A DNA stretch of 64,000 nucleotides from Fimousia sp045616445 (lineage in GTDB: Bacteria > Bacillota > Clostridia > Lachnospirales > Lachnospiraceae). The first letter of the stretch is position 1; each line of letters opens with the position of its first letter. The notes under the pieces are model-generated. The model was not told where the DNA came from and did not search any database. It worked only from the letters and a program-made list of their open reading frames with translations. Shown here piece after piece: positions 25,203 through 34,385 of the stretch. Where the stretch lies: assembly GCA_045616445.1 (NCBI GenBank), contig JAZLGR010000004.1, positions 1 through 64,000 of the forward strand, in the 5' to 3' direction. The translations under genes and the position numbers were made by a program.

Positions 25203-26501
25203 ATGAAAGATAGAAAGAAAAAAGCCATCGTCATCGGCACCGGTGCCGGCGGCGCTGCAATTGCAAAGGAGTTACAGGGCAAATATCAGGTGACAATATT
25301 AGAGGTAGGCAAGGAATTCAAGCCATTCGGCTATCCCATCGACTTGTTCGCAAAGCTTCGTAAGACAGGATTGTTCTTTGATGAACGCCTTATTCGCTTA
25401 CTGCTTCCGAATATGGTCATTGACAAGACCAAAGATATGGTGCTGGTTCGTGGATATGGCAAGGGCGGAACCACAACCTTAGCGACAGGCAACGCTGTGC
25501 GTTATGACCAGGATCTTCGCAATCTGGGAATTGACCTTAATCAGGAATTTGAAGAACTCTATGCTGAACTTCCAATTACCACAGAGCATCAGAAGCGTTG
25601 GACTAAGACAACCCAGGAAATGTATGAGTTATTTGAAGAGATGGGACTTGAACCGGTAGTGACTCCAAAGCTGCTCTGCGATCCGGACCGATGTATCGGC
25701 TGTGGTCACTGTGCCATCGGTTGTCCAACGGGTGCCAAATGGGATACCAGAGCATGGGTGGATGAAGCAGTGGAACAGGGCGCCAGATTAATTACCGGAT
25801 TTAAGGTGACAAAGCTTGTCATGGAAGCTGGCAGAGTAACAGAAGTCCATGGAAAGATGGGCTTAAAGCCGGTCATTGTCCGTGCGGATCTTGTTGTTCT
25901 TGCAGCAGGCGGCCTTGGCACACCAGCAATTTTAGAAAACTCCGGCATTGCATGCGAGAAATCCTTATTCGTTGATCCAGTGCTCTGTGTGGCAGGAGAG
26001 CTTCCTGGTATTGGACAGGATCATCAGATTCTCATGCCATTTATCAGCCAGCAGGATGGATATATCCTGTCTCCTTATATGGATTACTTAAGCTTCTTCT
26101 TTGACAAGCGCTGGAGACATCCAATGAAGAATATTGCAACCATTATGATCAAGCTTGCCGACGAACAGAGAGGTTCTATCGGTAAGCATCGTATAGATAA
26201 GACAATGTCTCCGCTGGACGATGTGAATATGGAAAGAGCAGTGGAGCAGAGCCGTGAAATCCTGGAACGCCTTGGCGTGCCTAGGGAAAAGCAGTTTTTG
26301 GGAACTTTAAATGCCGGCCATCCAGGAGGTATGCTGGCACTGACTAAAGCGGAAGCAAAAACTCTCCATAATTCAAAGCTGCCAGAGAATCTCTATGTGG
26401 CAGATGCGACATTGTTGCCAAAGTCTATGGGGAATCCACCGATTCTGACGATTATGGCGTTGGCGAAGAGAATTGCAAAGGTGATCTGCGAAGAGATGTA
26501 A
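25203..26501 (+). CDS. GMC-type FAD oxidoreductase with an inserted ferredoxin-like Cys motif
   Basis: A 432-residue protein that abuts the preceding stop codon. The N-terminal FAD loop is GTGAGGAAIAKEL. KGGTTTLATGNAVRY follows, as in GMC oxidoreductases. The C-terminus has NAGHPGGM and ADATLLPKSMGNPP, the GMC_oxred_C block with the active-site region. CIGCGHCAIGCPTGAKW (Cys164, 167, 170, 174) should bind one [4Fe-4S] cluster, so electrons probably go to an internal acceptor and not to oxygen, as expected in an anaerobe. GMC enzymes oxidise alcohols, sugars or sterols. With the upstream reductase it may interconvert alcohol and aldehyde. Its last codons lie inside the long palindrome that follows. 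Confidence 0.8.
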   Translation: MKDRKKKAIVIGTGAGGAAIAKELQGKYQVTILEVGKEFKPFGYPIDLFAKLRKTGLFFDERLIRLLLPNMVIDKTKDMVLVRGYGKGGTTTLATGNAVRYDQDLRNLGIDLNQEFEELYAELPITTEHQKRWTKTTQEMYELFEEMGLEPVVTPKLLCDPDRCIGCGHCAIGCPTGAKWDTRAWVDEAVEQGARLITGFKVTKLVMEAGRVTEVHGKMGLKPVIVRADLVVLAAGGLGTPAILENSGIACEKSLFVDPVLCVAGELPGIGQDHQILMPFISQQDGYILSPYMDYLSFFFDKRWRHPMKNIATIMIKLADEQRGSIGKHRIDKTMSPLDDVNMERAVEQSREILERLGVPREKQFLGTLNAGHPGGMLALTKAEAKTLHNSKLPENLYVADATLLPKSMGNPPILTIMALAKRIAKVICEEM

Positions 26502-26796
26502 GGGGCATGTTAGGTTCTATGACTCCCTTCTTGCTTCAACTCAAAAACAGTAAGTACTTCTATAAATGAACGTTTTGTCTTACACTATTCATCGTGTATT
26601 TCAAAGCATTGTACATCTAGAAAAAAGTACAGGATTGCCGTACATAACATGTTCGGCTCTCCTGTACTTTTTTCTTCGCTGTTCACTGCTTGAAATACAC
26701 GCTTGATCAGACAAAACGTTCATTTAGAAGTACTAGACTGTTTTTTCGGATTTCAGCAAGAAGGGAGTCATAGCAACCGGCCCCTACATCTCTTCG
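26489..26796. repeat. 308-bp imperfect palindrome (long hairpin) spanning the end of the GMC gene
   Basis: Left and right arms are inverted copies over about 140 bases each. Matching pairs include CGAAGAGATGTA (26489-26500) with TACATCTCTTCG (26785-26796), TATGACTCCCTTCTTGCT with AGCAAGAAGGGAGTCATA in reversed form, AATGAACGTTTTGTCT with its mirror, CGTGTATTTCAA, and AGAAAAAAGTACAGGA around the central loop. Small indels separate the blocks. The left arm includes the last four codons and stop of the oxidoreductase. Confidence 0.85.
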
Positions 26797-26799
26797 GAG

Positions 26800-27223
26800 T
26801 GAGGATTGGATGGGGGTGTGAATTTTAGGAAATTAGGAAATTGAGAAATTATTTTTGAAAATTTGGGAAAATGGTTTTGTGGAAATTGGGAAAAAGATTA
26901 ATAAACTGGGGAATTCTGGGGATGATATCGCCTTTTGAAATAGAATCTTGTATTAGTGATTCTCAAATTTTGAACAGTTGATGAACACCCCCAGAACAGT
27001 TATTGAACAACCCTGAAGAGTTATTGAACACTCCTTGGACACTTTTTGAACAAAGACATCAAAAATGTGAGGCCTAATTTTTGAATCATTCATATTCTTC
27101 AAATTTTTTAGACAATCCATCTCATCTTGCTATTTTGAAAAATATATGCCATGATAACGAGTAGAGAACGTGATGAAAAGAGAAAAAATAGTGTCGCGGC
27201 TTGCCCGCGGAATGGAGATTCAT
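26800..27223. other. Gene-free AT-rich stretch holding an iteron-like array
   Basis: No gene is visible. The first half has a purine-rich run of GGAAATT-type words (26818-26920). The second half has the four-copy repeat at 26972-27052. The stretch ends at the TraX-like gene. Confidence 0.5.
26972..27052 (+). repeat. Four direct repeats of 21-22 bp, iteron-like
   Basis: Units begin at 26972, 26994, 27015 and 27037 with the consensus GAACAGTTATTGAACA followed by a C-rich spacer. The 21-22 bp period is two helical turns, as in protein-binding iterons. Copies 2 and 3 are the closest pair. Confidence 0.65.
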
Positions 27224-28030
27224 ATGAAAAAAAGAAGAATTCGTGATTTTGAATTAAGCTCCGCAGCACTTCATGTCATGGCTATGGCATTCATGCTGGT
27301 GGATCATATGTGGGCAACAGTGCTTGCCTATCCCTGGATGAGCTGCGTTGGAAGACTTGCCTTCCCGATTTTTGCTTTTATGATTGTTGAAGGGTTCAAG
27401 CATACTAGTGACTTGAAAAAATACATGAAGCGTATGTTGATTTTTGCACTGATTGCAGAAATTCCATATGACCTGATGTATGCGGGACAAATATTATATC
27501 CGGTTCATCAGAATGTAATGTGGACATTTCTGCTGGCTCTTGCAGGAATGAAGATTATGGAAAATGCCAGAAAGACGAAAAAACTTTGGCAGAGCATACT
27601 TATATGCTCGTCTGTTTGTCTGTTGGGATTCATTCTCGGATATGTGTTATTTGTAGATTTTTATGGATGTGGGATAGTGACAGTATTTATCTATTATTTC
27701 TTTGACAGAGATCGGGAAGATAACTGGATTTTGCGTAAGCTACAGAATAGTCCTCACCAGAGAAAGATTTGGACTTTGATTTGCTTTGCGGGACAGTTGG
27801 CTTGTCTCTACTATATCAATGTGGGTATTTTAGGCGGTTTCTATTATGATCTGACTATTTTGGGTATGAAAGTTGAACTGATTCAACAGGGATTAGCATT
27901 ACTTGCATTGATTCCTATTTGGCTCTATCACGGTAAACAGGGATATCATGCGAAGTGGTTTCAGTATTTTAATTATGCGTTTTATCCAGCACATTGTCTG
28001 ATTCTGGCATTGATTGCGATGTGTGGGTAA
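27224..28030 (+). CDS. TraX-family integral membrane protein
   Basis: 268 residues from ATG 27224, which has GGAGATTC upstream; an in-frame GTG at 27170 is less likely. About eight hydrophobic segments are present. The blocks MAMAFMLVDHMW and WMSCVGRLAFPIFAFMIVEGF with TSDLKKYMKRM are characteristic of the TraX family. E. coli TraX acetylates F-pilin, but chromosomal Firmicute homologues are of unknown role, probably acyltransferases of the cell surface. It stands alone. Confidence 0.85.
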   Translation: MKKRRIRDFELSSAALHVMAMAFMLVDHMWATVLAYPWMSCVGRLAFPIFAFMIVEGFKHTSDLKKYMKRMLIFALIAEIPYDLMYAGQILYPVHQNVMWTFLLALAGMKIMENARKTKKLWQSILICSSVCLLGFILGYVLFVDFYGCGIVTVFIYYFFDRDREDNWILRKLQNSPHQRKIWTLICFAGQLACLYYINVGILGGFYYDLTILGMKVELIQQGLALLALIPIWLYHGKQGYHAKWFQYFNYAFYPAHCLILALIAMCG

Positions 28031-28065
28031 TAGTATATAATTGTTAATAAAGGAGTAATTTATCT

Positions 28066-29400
28066 ATGGAATTAACAAAAGGACCGATCGTAAAGACCAT
28101 CCTGGCCCTGGCGATCCCAATCATGGCATCCTCCTTCCTGGGGACTCTCTATAATATCTGTGATATGGCCTGGGTTGGCACATTGGGTGCCAAAACGGTT
28201 GCAGGCGTTGGGGTTGGAGGTATGTACATGTGGCTGGCAAGTGGATTTGCCACCCTTCCAAGAATGGGAGGACAGGTACTTACCGCTCAGGCAATCGGGG
28301 CAGGCAACGATTAGAAAGCGAAAAATTATACAAGGGCAGCCATCCATCTGATTTTGGTATTGGGCGTATTGTTCGGCGGCGTATCGCTGATCTTTACAAA
28401 ACAGCTGGTGGCATTCTTCCACCTGACGGAAGAACTATCCATACATGTGGCATATCGTTATATGCGCATTACCTGTGGGCTGATTCTATTTAACTTTTTG
28501 AACCTGACTCTGACAGGACTTTATACTGCAGATGGGGATTCCAAGACACCGATGGTGGCCAATTTCCTCGGCCTGATTTTAAATATGATCTTAGATCCGC
28601 TCTTAATCCTTGGGTTGGGCTTCTTTCCACGGTTAGAAGCAGTGGGAGCGGCGGTTGCAACTGTATTTTCTCAGATGGTGGTAACGAGTATTTTATGCGT
28701 TCGCATGAACAGCAATAAAACGAGAGCAACAGTTTTTAGAAATCAGAATTATATAAAACCATGTCACGCAGACGAATATAAGGGAATCATCGGGATTGGA
28801 CTGCCGGCTTCTATTCAGTCCATGATGTTTTGCTTTATTTCTATGATATTGACGAGATTTATTTCGGCCTTTGGCGCAGAAGCATTTGCCGTATCAAGGG
28901 TTGGTGGACAGATCGAGTCCCTCTCCTGGAATATGGGAGATGGATTTGCTGCGGCGATCAATTCCTTTTGCGGACAGAATTACGGCGCCAAGCAGTATGA
29001 TCGAATCCGAAAGGGATATCGATTTTCGCTGGTTACCTCCTTTTTGTGGGGGTGCATGGTCTGTCTGGCATTTTTGATGCTGCCAAAAGGCATCTCGCAT
29101 ATTTTCTTCCATGAAGAAAAAGCCATAACAATTGCCATCGCTTACCTGATCATTATCGGTGTTTCAGAGCCGTTCATGATGGCAGAAATCGTTACTTCCG
29201 GCGCATTATCGGGCCTTGGCAGGACCAAATTAAGCAGTCTCATCTCCGTGACATTGACAGCCATTCGTATTCCAATCGCATTTATCCTGATGCGGACACC
29301 GCTTGGATTAAATGGCATCTGGTGGACTTATACCATTACCAGTGTGATGAAGGGCATCGTATTCTCTCTAACCTTCCACGTGATCGCAAAACGGCTATAA
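28066..29400 (+). pseudogene. MATE-family efflux gene interrupted by an in-frame amber codon
   Basis: A MATE gene of normal length (about 445 codons). It starts at ATG 28066 behind AAAGGAG and reads MELTKGPIVKTILALAIPIM. The single TAG at 28312-28314 follows GAGND and the same frame continues with KAKNYTRAAIHLILV to the natural end at 29400. No other lesion is seen in the gene, so decay is recent, or the codon is read through, or it is a sequencing error. The remainder shows both MatE halves. Confidence 0.85.
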
Positions 29401-29415
29401 GAAAATATACATAAC

Positions 29416-29452
29416 AAAAAGGAACTTCAATCATTCGTGAAGTTCCTTTTTT
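29416..29452. terminator. Bidirectional terminator
   Basis: AAAAAGGAACTTCA (29416-29429) pairs with TGAAGTTCCTTTTT (29438-29451). It has T-runs on both strands and lies between the MATE gene and the convergent repeat-protein gene. Confidence 0.85.
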
Positions 29453-29490
29453 ATATTCATTCTATATCAGTTTTAGATTAGAGACTGTGA

Positions 29491-31539
29491 CTACTGAGCA
29501 GCTTTCTTTGTCATTGTCATGGCGCTTGTAGCAATGGCACATACTGCGATGGCAGCAAGTGCAGCTGTCTGTGTGGAGCTTGCTGGAGCAGCACCAGCGA
29601 TTTCAGACATGGTAGAACCAGCCTGATTTGCAAATGTAATTGCGGCTACTGCAGCAACTGCGGCAGGAACACCGAAGATGGCTGTGATCATCTTCTTGTT
29701 CTTAATGAATACAGAAGCAAGTGCAGCTAAGATTGCAAGTACAGCTGCTACGATTCCAGCGATGTAACCGTAAGTTTTCTTTGTTAACTCAGCTGTTACG
29801 ACGGAACCTGTATCTTTGAGAAAAGCATTTGCCTGAGTGATTGCTTCTCTGGCAGTTGTGTAGTTGATGTCAGTTTCATTCTTCATGTAGTTGTAATCAG
29901 AACCGAGTCTCTGCTTGATGGAATCGATGTTTGGATAAGGTTCTGTAGAGATCAGAGTTTCCATGCCTTCGATTACCTGAGCACGGCCATCTTCAAATTC
30001 AGCAAGCTTTTCTTCACCTTCTGTTAATTTCTTCTTGCCGTCCTTTAAGTCCTGTTTACCCTTTGCAAGTTCTTCTCTACCAGCAGCAAGATCACGTTTA
30101 CCCTTCGCGAGCTCGTTCTTACCAGCTGCTAATTTGGAAGGAGCAGCAGCGAGTGTTCTCTTACCGCTTACATATGTTAAATAACCATTATATGCTTTGT
30201 GGATTTCTGTCTTTGTTTTGCCTGCAGAGCTTGCAACCATTGCTTCTGCCTGACCTTTGGAAAGACCGGATTTGATGGAAGTTAATTTTGTGTATACATT
30301 CTTGATGTCAGCTTTGTTCTTGCCGGCAGCTTCAGCAACTGCGCCGTAAGCTTCTTCAGCGCTGTAACCTCTGACAAGCTTGTCTACACCGTTATATGCA
30401 GCAGATACCTGATCTTTGGCAGCGCCAACTGCTACTTTTTTGATTGCAGCGTCTTTGCTTGCGCCCTGTGCCATAAGGCCTGCAACGCTTGTGTATACAG
30501 TTTTGATCGTGGATTTATCTGCGCCGGACTGTGCAGCAGCAGTAGCAACTGCTTCGTCTACGGAATAGCCCTTCACTAATTTGCTCACATTGGTATAGAT
30601 TGCAGTGATCTGTGGGATCATCGCATTGCCGCCAACCTGTGCAGCGACTGCGCCGATTGCCTGTGCTTCAGGAAGTCCCATGCCCATAGCCTGCTGTACG
30701 CCTTTGTAAGCGGTAGCAACTGTGTTCTGGTCAACGCCTGCTGTTGCAGCAACTGTGGCGATGGCTTCTGCTTCAGAGTAGCCTTTTACGAGTTTTGCAA
30801 CACCTTCGTATGCAGCTGTGACGGAGTCTTTCCCAGAGGCAAATGCAACTGCCTCAATTGCATCATTGGTGGAAAGTCCATTCTTCTTGGCTGCTGTTAC
30901 GTTGTTATATACAGATTTGATTGTGGATTTGTCTGCACCGGATTTTGCAGCGGCTGTGGCAACCGCTTTGTCAACGCTGTAGCCCTTTTTGAGTTCATTT
31001 ACATTACTATAGATTGTTTTTACCTGAGCAGAATTTACTTTTCCGCCGGAACCGCCTGCTACGATGGCAGAAGATTTGTCTAAGCTGTTTTTCGCAGCTA
31101 CGATACGGTTTACGTTGGAGAACGCTGCTTTTAATACAGGAACGCCCTTGCCGCCGTATTTCTTTTCTGTGTCGCGGATGGTTTTGATGCCTTGCGCATA
31201 AGCAGCTTCACCGGAAGCAAGCTCTGCTTCACCTGCAGCGACTTTCTTTTCGCCTGCAGCAAGCTCTGCCTTTCCATCTGCTAACTTCTGCTTGCCTTCT
31301 TCGTAATCAAGCTGGCCCTGTAAGTAATCTTTTAACCCTTTATAATAGGTTTCTTCATTCTCGCTTAATTCGTCAAGACCGTCAGTTAATTTATTGATGT
31401 CTTTTTTCGCTGTCTTTTCTTCGTTTTCCCAATAAGCTTTACTGTTCATGACTTCCTTCATTCCATTAGAAGCAGTGGAAATGGAGAATACAGAACAAAG
31501 AACAAGTAATACACTTACTACGATTGATAATGGTTTCAT
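29491..31539 (-). CDS. Large repeat-containing membrane or surface protein
   Basis: 682 residues on the minus strand, with AAAGGAGAGG before the ATG. N-terminal signal-like helix (1-23). A Lys/Glu/Ala coiled coil follows (about 40-130; DGKAELAAGEKKVAAGEAEL). Then about nine tandem repeats of 33-37 residues run from about 150 to 460 (unit like YTNVSKLVKGYSVDEAVATA). A second coiled coil and two or three hydrophobic segments near the C-terminus complete it. It is rich in Ala and poor in Trp. The DGKxELAxGxxxLA coil is also found in YhgE/Pip-type membrane proteins. The repeat unit itself is not one I recognise. It probably forms a helical rod outside the membrane. Transcribed alone. Confidence 0.75.
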   Translation of the reverse strand: MKPLSIVVSVLLVLCSVFSISTASNGMKEVMNSKAYWENEEKTAKKDINKLTDGLDELSENEETYYKGLKDYLQGQLDYEEGKQKLADGKAELAAGEKKVAAGEAELASGEAAYAQGIKTIRDTEKKYGGKGVPVLKAAFSNVNRIVAAKNSLDKSSAIVAGGSGGKVNSAQVKTIYSNVNELKKGYSVDKAVATAAAKSGADKSTIKSVYNNVTAAKKNGLSTNDAIEAVAFASGKDSVTAAYEGVAKLVKGYSEAEAIATVAATAGVDQNTVATAYKGVQQAMGMGLPEAQAIGAVAAQVGGNAMIPQITAIYTNVSKLVKGYSVDEAVATAAAQSGADKSTIKTVYTSVAGLMAQGASKDAAIKKVAVGAAKDQVSAAYNGVDKLVRGYSAEEAYGAVAEAAGKNKADIKNVYTKLTSIKSGLSKGQAEAMVASSAGKTKTEIHKAYNGYLTYVSGKRTLAAAPSKLAAGKNELAKGKRDLAAGREELAKGKQDLKDGKKKLTEGEEKLAEFEDGRAQVIEGMETLISTEPYPNIDSIKQRLGSDYNYMKNETDINYTTAREAITQANAFLKDTGSVVTAELTKKTYGYIAGIVAAVLAILAALASVFIKNKKMITAIFGVPAAVAAVAAITFANQAGSTMSEIAGAAPASSTQTAALAAIAVCAIATSAMTMTKKAAQ

Positions 31540-31596
31540 AGTCCTCTCCTTTGATTTTCATTCAGTTTGAGTATAAAATAATTCAAAACAATAACT

Positions 31597-31625
31597 GTTA
31601 TATCATCATAAATATTGAATGTCAA
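31597..31625 (-). promoter_or_regulatory. Promoter of the repeat-protein gene
   Basis: On the minus strand: TTGACA (31625-31620), 17 bp, TATAAC (31602-31597). Confidence 0.7.
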
Positions 31626-31678
31626 TCAGTAATGAAGAAAAGGATTGTATTTTTCTCTGTATAGTTTGAAAAATGGCA

Positions 31679-31707
31679 TTGAACACCCTTGTCTGATGAC
31701 GTATAAT
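31679..31707 (+). promoter_or_regulatory. Promoter of the MATE gene at 31741
   Basis: TTGAAC (31679-31684), 17 bp, TATAAT (31702-31707). The start codon follows 33 bases later. Confidence 0.7.
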
Positions 31708-31740
31708 AACTTGGTATTAGAAAGAAAAAGAGGAGATACT

Positions 31741-33099
31741 ATGAATTCAATTGGAAATGATTTATCAGAAGGTAATGTAGTAAAACAGCTGATCATGTTT
31801 TCCCTTCCATTCTTAGCGGCCAACATCATCCAGTCCATTTACAGTGTGGCGGATATGATGATCGTAGGTCAGTTTAGTGGAACGGCCAGCATGTCCGGCG
31901 TAAATATTGGAAGTCAGGTCACATTTATCATCACAAACCTTGTGTTCGGGCTTTGTACCGGTGGTACGGTCCTCATTGGCCAGTATATGGGTGCCAAAAG
32001 ACAGAATGACCTGAAAGAAACTGTGGCAACCTTGATGACCATGCTTTTTTCTGCGGCAATCATTATGACCATTGTGATGTCATTTACAAAAGATCAGATT
32101 CTTCATCTGATTCAGACACCACCGGAAGCCTACGCAGAAGCCAGAAGCTATCTTGCGATTACCCTGCTCGGTCTGGTCTTTATTTTTGGATATAACGTAT
32201 TTAGTGCCATCATGCGTGGTATGGGGGACAGCAAGCGTCCATTCTACTTTGTAACCATCGCATGTATTACCAACATTGTTCTTGACCTTGTTTTGGTTGG
32301 GGTATTCCACATGGGTGCAACCGGCGCAGCAGTGGCAACCGTATTCTCCCAGGCACTCAGTATGATCACCTGTATTTATGTCATGATCAAGAACAACTTC
32401 GTGTTTGACTTTAAATTGTCTTCTTTCCGTATTAAAAAGAAGAAACTCACCAAGATCTTCGCTCTGGGCACACCAAGTGCCATTCAGAACGGAATTACCA
32501 GCCTGTCCTTCATGATCATCACAGTGCTTGTGAATGTCATCGGCGGGGTGAATGCATCCGCAGCCGTTGGAGTAGTTGGTAAGTTTAACGGATTTGCGAT
32601 CATGCCAGCAGTTGCCATGTCCGCATCCATCTCAACCATGAGTGCGCAGAACATCGGCGCAGGCAAATGGGACCGTGCGATTTCCGTGTGTAAGATCGGT
32701 ACGGTAGTAGCCGCAGTGATTTCTGTATGTATTTTTGCGCTGGCGCAGTTATTCCCTGCAGAAATTCTGAAACTGTTCAATGATGATCCGGAGATGATCG
32801 CTTATGGTATCCAGTATATGCGTACCTTCAGTTTTGACTACATTATTGTACCTTTCGTATTCTGTATCAATGGTTTATTCGTTGGCGCAGGCCATACAAC
32901 CTTCTCCATGCTCAACAACATGCTCTCTGCAGTGGGACTTCGAATCCCTGCAAGTATCGTATTCGGAGCAGTACTGAAGATGGGACTTCTTGGTGTTGGA
33001 CTTGGCGCACCGGTCGCTTCCCTTGGTTCCCTGATCGTGATCTTCATCTTCCTTCTTTCCGGAAAATGGAAGACCAACGTGGCCATGTCGAAATCTTAA
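31741..33099 (+). CDS. MATE-family efflux protein
   Basis: 452 residues from ATG 31741 with AGAGGAGATACT upstream; the longer frame from 31645 overlaps the promoter. It has twelve membrane helices, with LIMFSLPFLAANIIQSIYSVADMMIVG at the start and a second MatE half beginning near LGTPSAIQNGITSLSF. It is of the NorM/DinF-related type common in gut Clostridia. Third MATE gene in the window and, unlike the one at 28066, intact. Substrate unknown; no regulator lies beside it. Confidence 0.9.
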   Translation: MNSIGNDLSEGNVVKQLIMFSLPFLAANIIQSIYSVADMMIVGQFSGTASMSGVNIGSQVTFIITNLVFGLCTGGTVLIGQYMGAKRQNDLKETVATLMTMLFSAAIIMTIVMSFTKDQILHLIQTPPEAYAEARSYLAITLLGLVFIFGYNVFSAIMRGMGDSKRPFYFVTIACITNIVLDLVLVGVFHMGATGAAVATVFSQALSMITCIYVMIKNNFVFDFKLSSFRIKKKKLTKIFALGTPSAIQNGITSLSFMIITVLVNVIGGVNASAAVGVVGKFNGFAIMPAVAMSASISTMSAQNIGAGKWDRAISVCKIGTVVAAVISVCIFALAQLFPAEILKLFNDDPEMIAYGIQYMRTFSFDYIIVPFVFCINGLFVGAGHTTFSMLNNMLSAVGLRIPASIVFGAVLKMGLLGVGLGAPVASLGSLIVIFIFLLSGKWKTNVAMSKS

Positions 33100-33111
33100 A
33101 TCATAGTTTAT

Positions 33112-33143
33112 AAGGCAACCTGTATGTGCAGGTTGCCTTTTTT
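33112..33143 (+). terminator. Intrinsic terminator
   Basis: AAGGCAACCTG pairs with CAGGTTGCCTT, then T-rich tail. Confidence 0.9.
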
Positions 33144-33186
33144 GTGCGTCTTAACATCGTCACCTAGTATTTAATACTACATGGTA

Positions 33187-33215
33187 TTGACATAGAAACT
33201 GTATAGGGCTATACT
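33187..33215 (+). promoter_or_regulatory. Promoter of the nitronate monooxygenase gene
   Basis: TTGACA (33187-33192), 17 bp, TATACT (33210-33215). Confidence 0.7.
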
Positions 33216-33259
33216 ATTACTTATAAATTAAAACTATTTTATTTTTAAGGAGAAATACC

Positions 33260-34315
33260 ATGAATACAGTTAAGATATTACATAAAGAATTAACCACTCC
33301 AATCATCCAGGGTGGTATGGGTATCGGCGTCAGCAGAAGCAGTCTTGCCGGTGCTGTTGCAAAGGAAGGCGGTATGGGTATCATCTCTGCTGCCCAGGTT
33401 GGCTATGATCAGGAAGATTTCTGGAAGCATCCGGAAGAAGCAAACCTGCGTGAACTTCCGGTACAGATCAAAAAAGCGAAGGAGATTTCCGGAGGCAAGG
33501 GCATGGTGGGTGTCAATCTCATGTCAGTGACACAGCGCTATGAAGACTATGTAAAGGAAATCTGTGAAGCGGGAGCAGATGCCATCATCTCCGGTGCAGG
33601 GCTTCCAATGAAGCTTCCGAAGGCTGCCCAAGGGTATGATATTGCTCTGGCACCGATCGTTTCCTCTGCCAAATCTGCCAATGTCATCTTAAAATACTGG
33701 AAGAAGAAGTATAACCGCACGGCAGATTTTCTTGTAATCGAAGGACCGAAGGCAGGCGGACACCTTGGTTTTTCCAGAGATGACCTTGACCGTATCGATG
33801 AACTTGATTATGATAGTGAAATCAAAGCCATCATTGAAGTAAAGAAGCAGTATGAAGAGATGTTTGGTGTGACGATGCCAGTATTTGTCGCAGGCGGCAT
33901 CTTCGACGCAGCAGATGTTGCCCATGCAGTGGCTTTGGGTGCTGACGGCGTACAGGTGGCAACCAGATTCGTGGCAACAGCAGAATGCGATGCCAGTGAT
34001 GCATACAAGCAGGCCTATGTGGATGCGAAGGAAGAAGATATTATCATCACAGACAGTCCGGTGGGAATGCCGGGACGTGCAATCAATAACAGATTTATTC
34101 AGTCCATTCAGGGTACTTCTGAGAAGATTACCCACTGCTATAACTGCTTAAAGGCATGCAATCCTGCAAAGGCGCATTACTGTATCTCCAAAGCGCTGAT
34201 CAATGCAGTGGAAGGCAACTTAGATGAAGGATTGATCTTCTGTGGAGCAAGAGTTGGGGAAATCAATGAGATTACCACAGTTGCAGAAGTGATGAAGGAG
34301 CTGTCTGATTTTTAA
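33260..34315 (+). CDS. Nitronate monooxygenase / FabK-like flavoprotein
   Basis: 351 residues, started at ATG 33260 after AAGGAGAAA. This TIM-barrel FMN family is recognised by TPIIQGGMGIGVSRSSLAGAVA, FLVIEGPKAGGHLGF, VFVAGGIFDAADVA and ALGADGVQVATRFV. The C-terminal tail has a Cys-rich block (HCYNCLKACNPAKAHYC) that is common in clostridial members and could bind a metal cluster. The family oxidises alkyl nitronates or, as FabK, reduces enoyl-ACP. No fatty-acid synthesis genes lie nearby. In an anaerobe the oxygenase name may mislead and the true reaction is open. Confidence 0.85.
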   Translation: MNTVKILHKELTTPIIQGGMGIGVSRSSLAGAVAKEGGMGIISAAQVGYDQEDFWKHPEEANLRELPVQIKKAKEISGGKGMVGVNLMSVTQRYEDYVKEICEAGADAIISGAGLPMKLPKAAQGYDIALAPIVSSAKSANVILKYWKKKYNRTADFLVIEGPKAGGHLGFSRDDLDRIDELDYDSEIKAIIEVKKQYEEMFGVTMPVFVAGGIFDAADVAHAVALGADGVQVATRFVATAECDASDAYKQAYVDAKEEDIIITDSPVGMPGRAINNRFIQSIQGTSEKITHCYNCLKACNPAKAHYCISKALINAVEGNLDEGLIFCGARVGEINEITTVAEVMKELSDF

Positions 34316-34385
34316 TCAAAATATTAATCATAATTATGATCAATATTGCAAGTTATAATTGGGCATAGAATATATAACACATGAT

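Noticed and set aside
1259..28314. Genome-wide amber recoding, suggested by two lone TAG codons
   Set aside because: The RHS gene has other lesions, TAG ends several normal genes here, and no suppressor tRNA is seen; ordinary mutation is sufficient.
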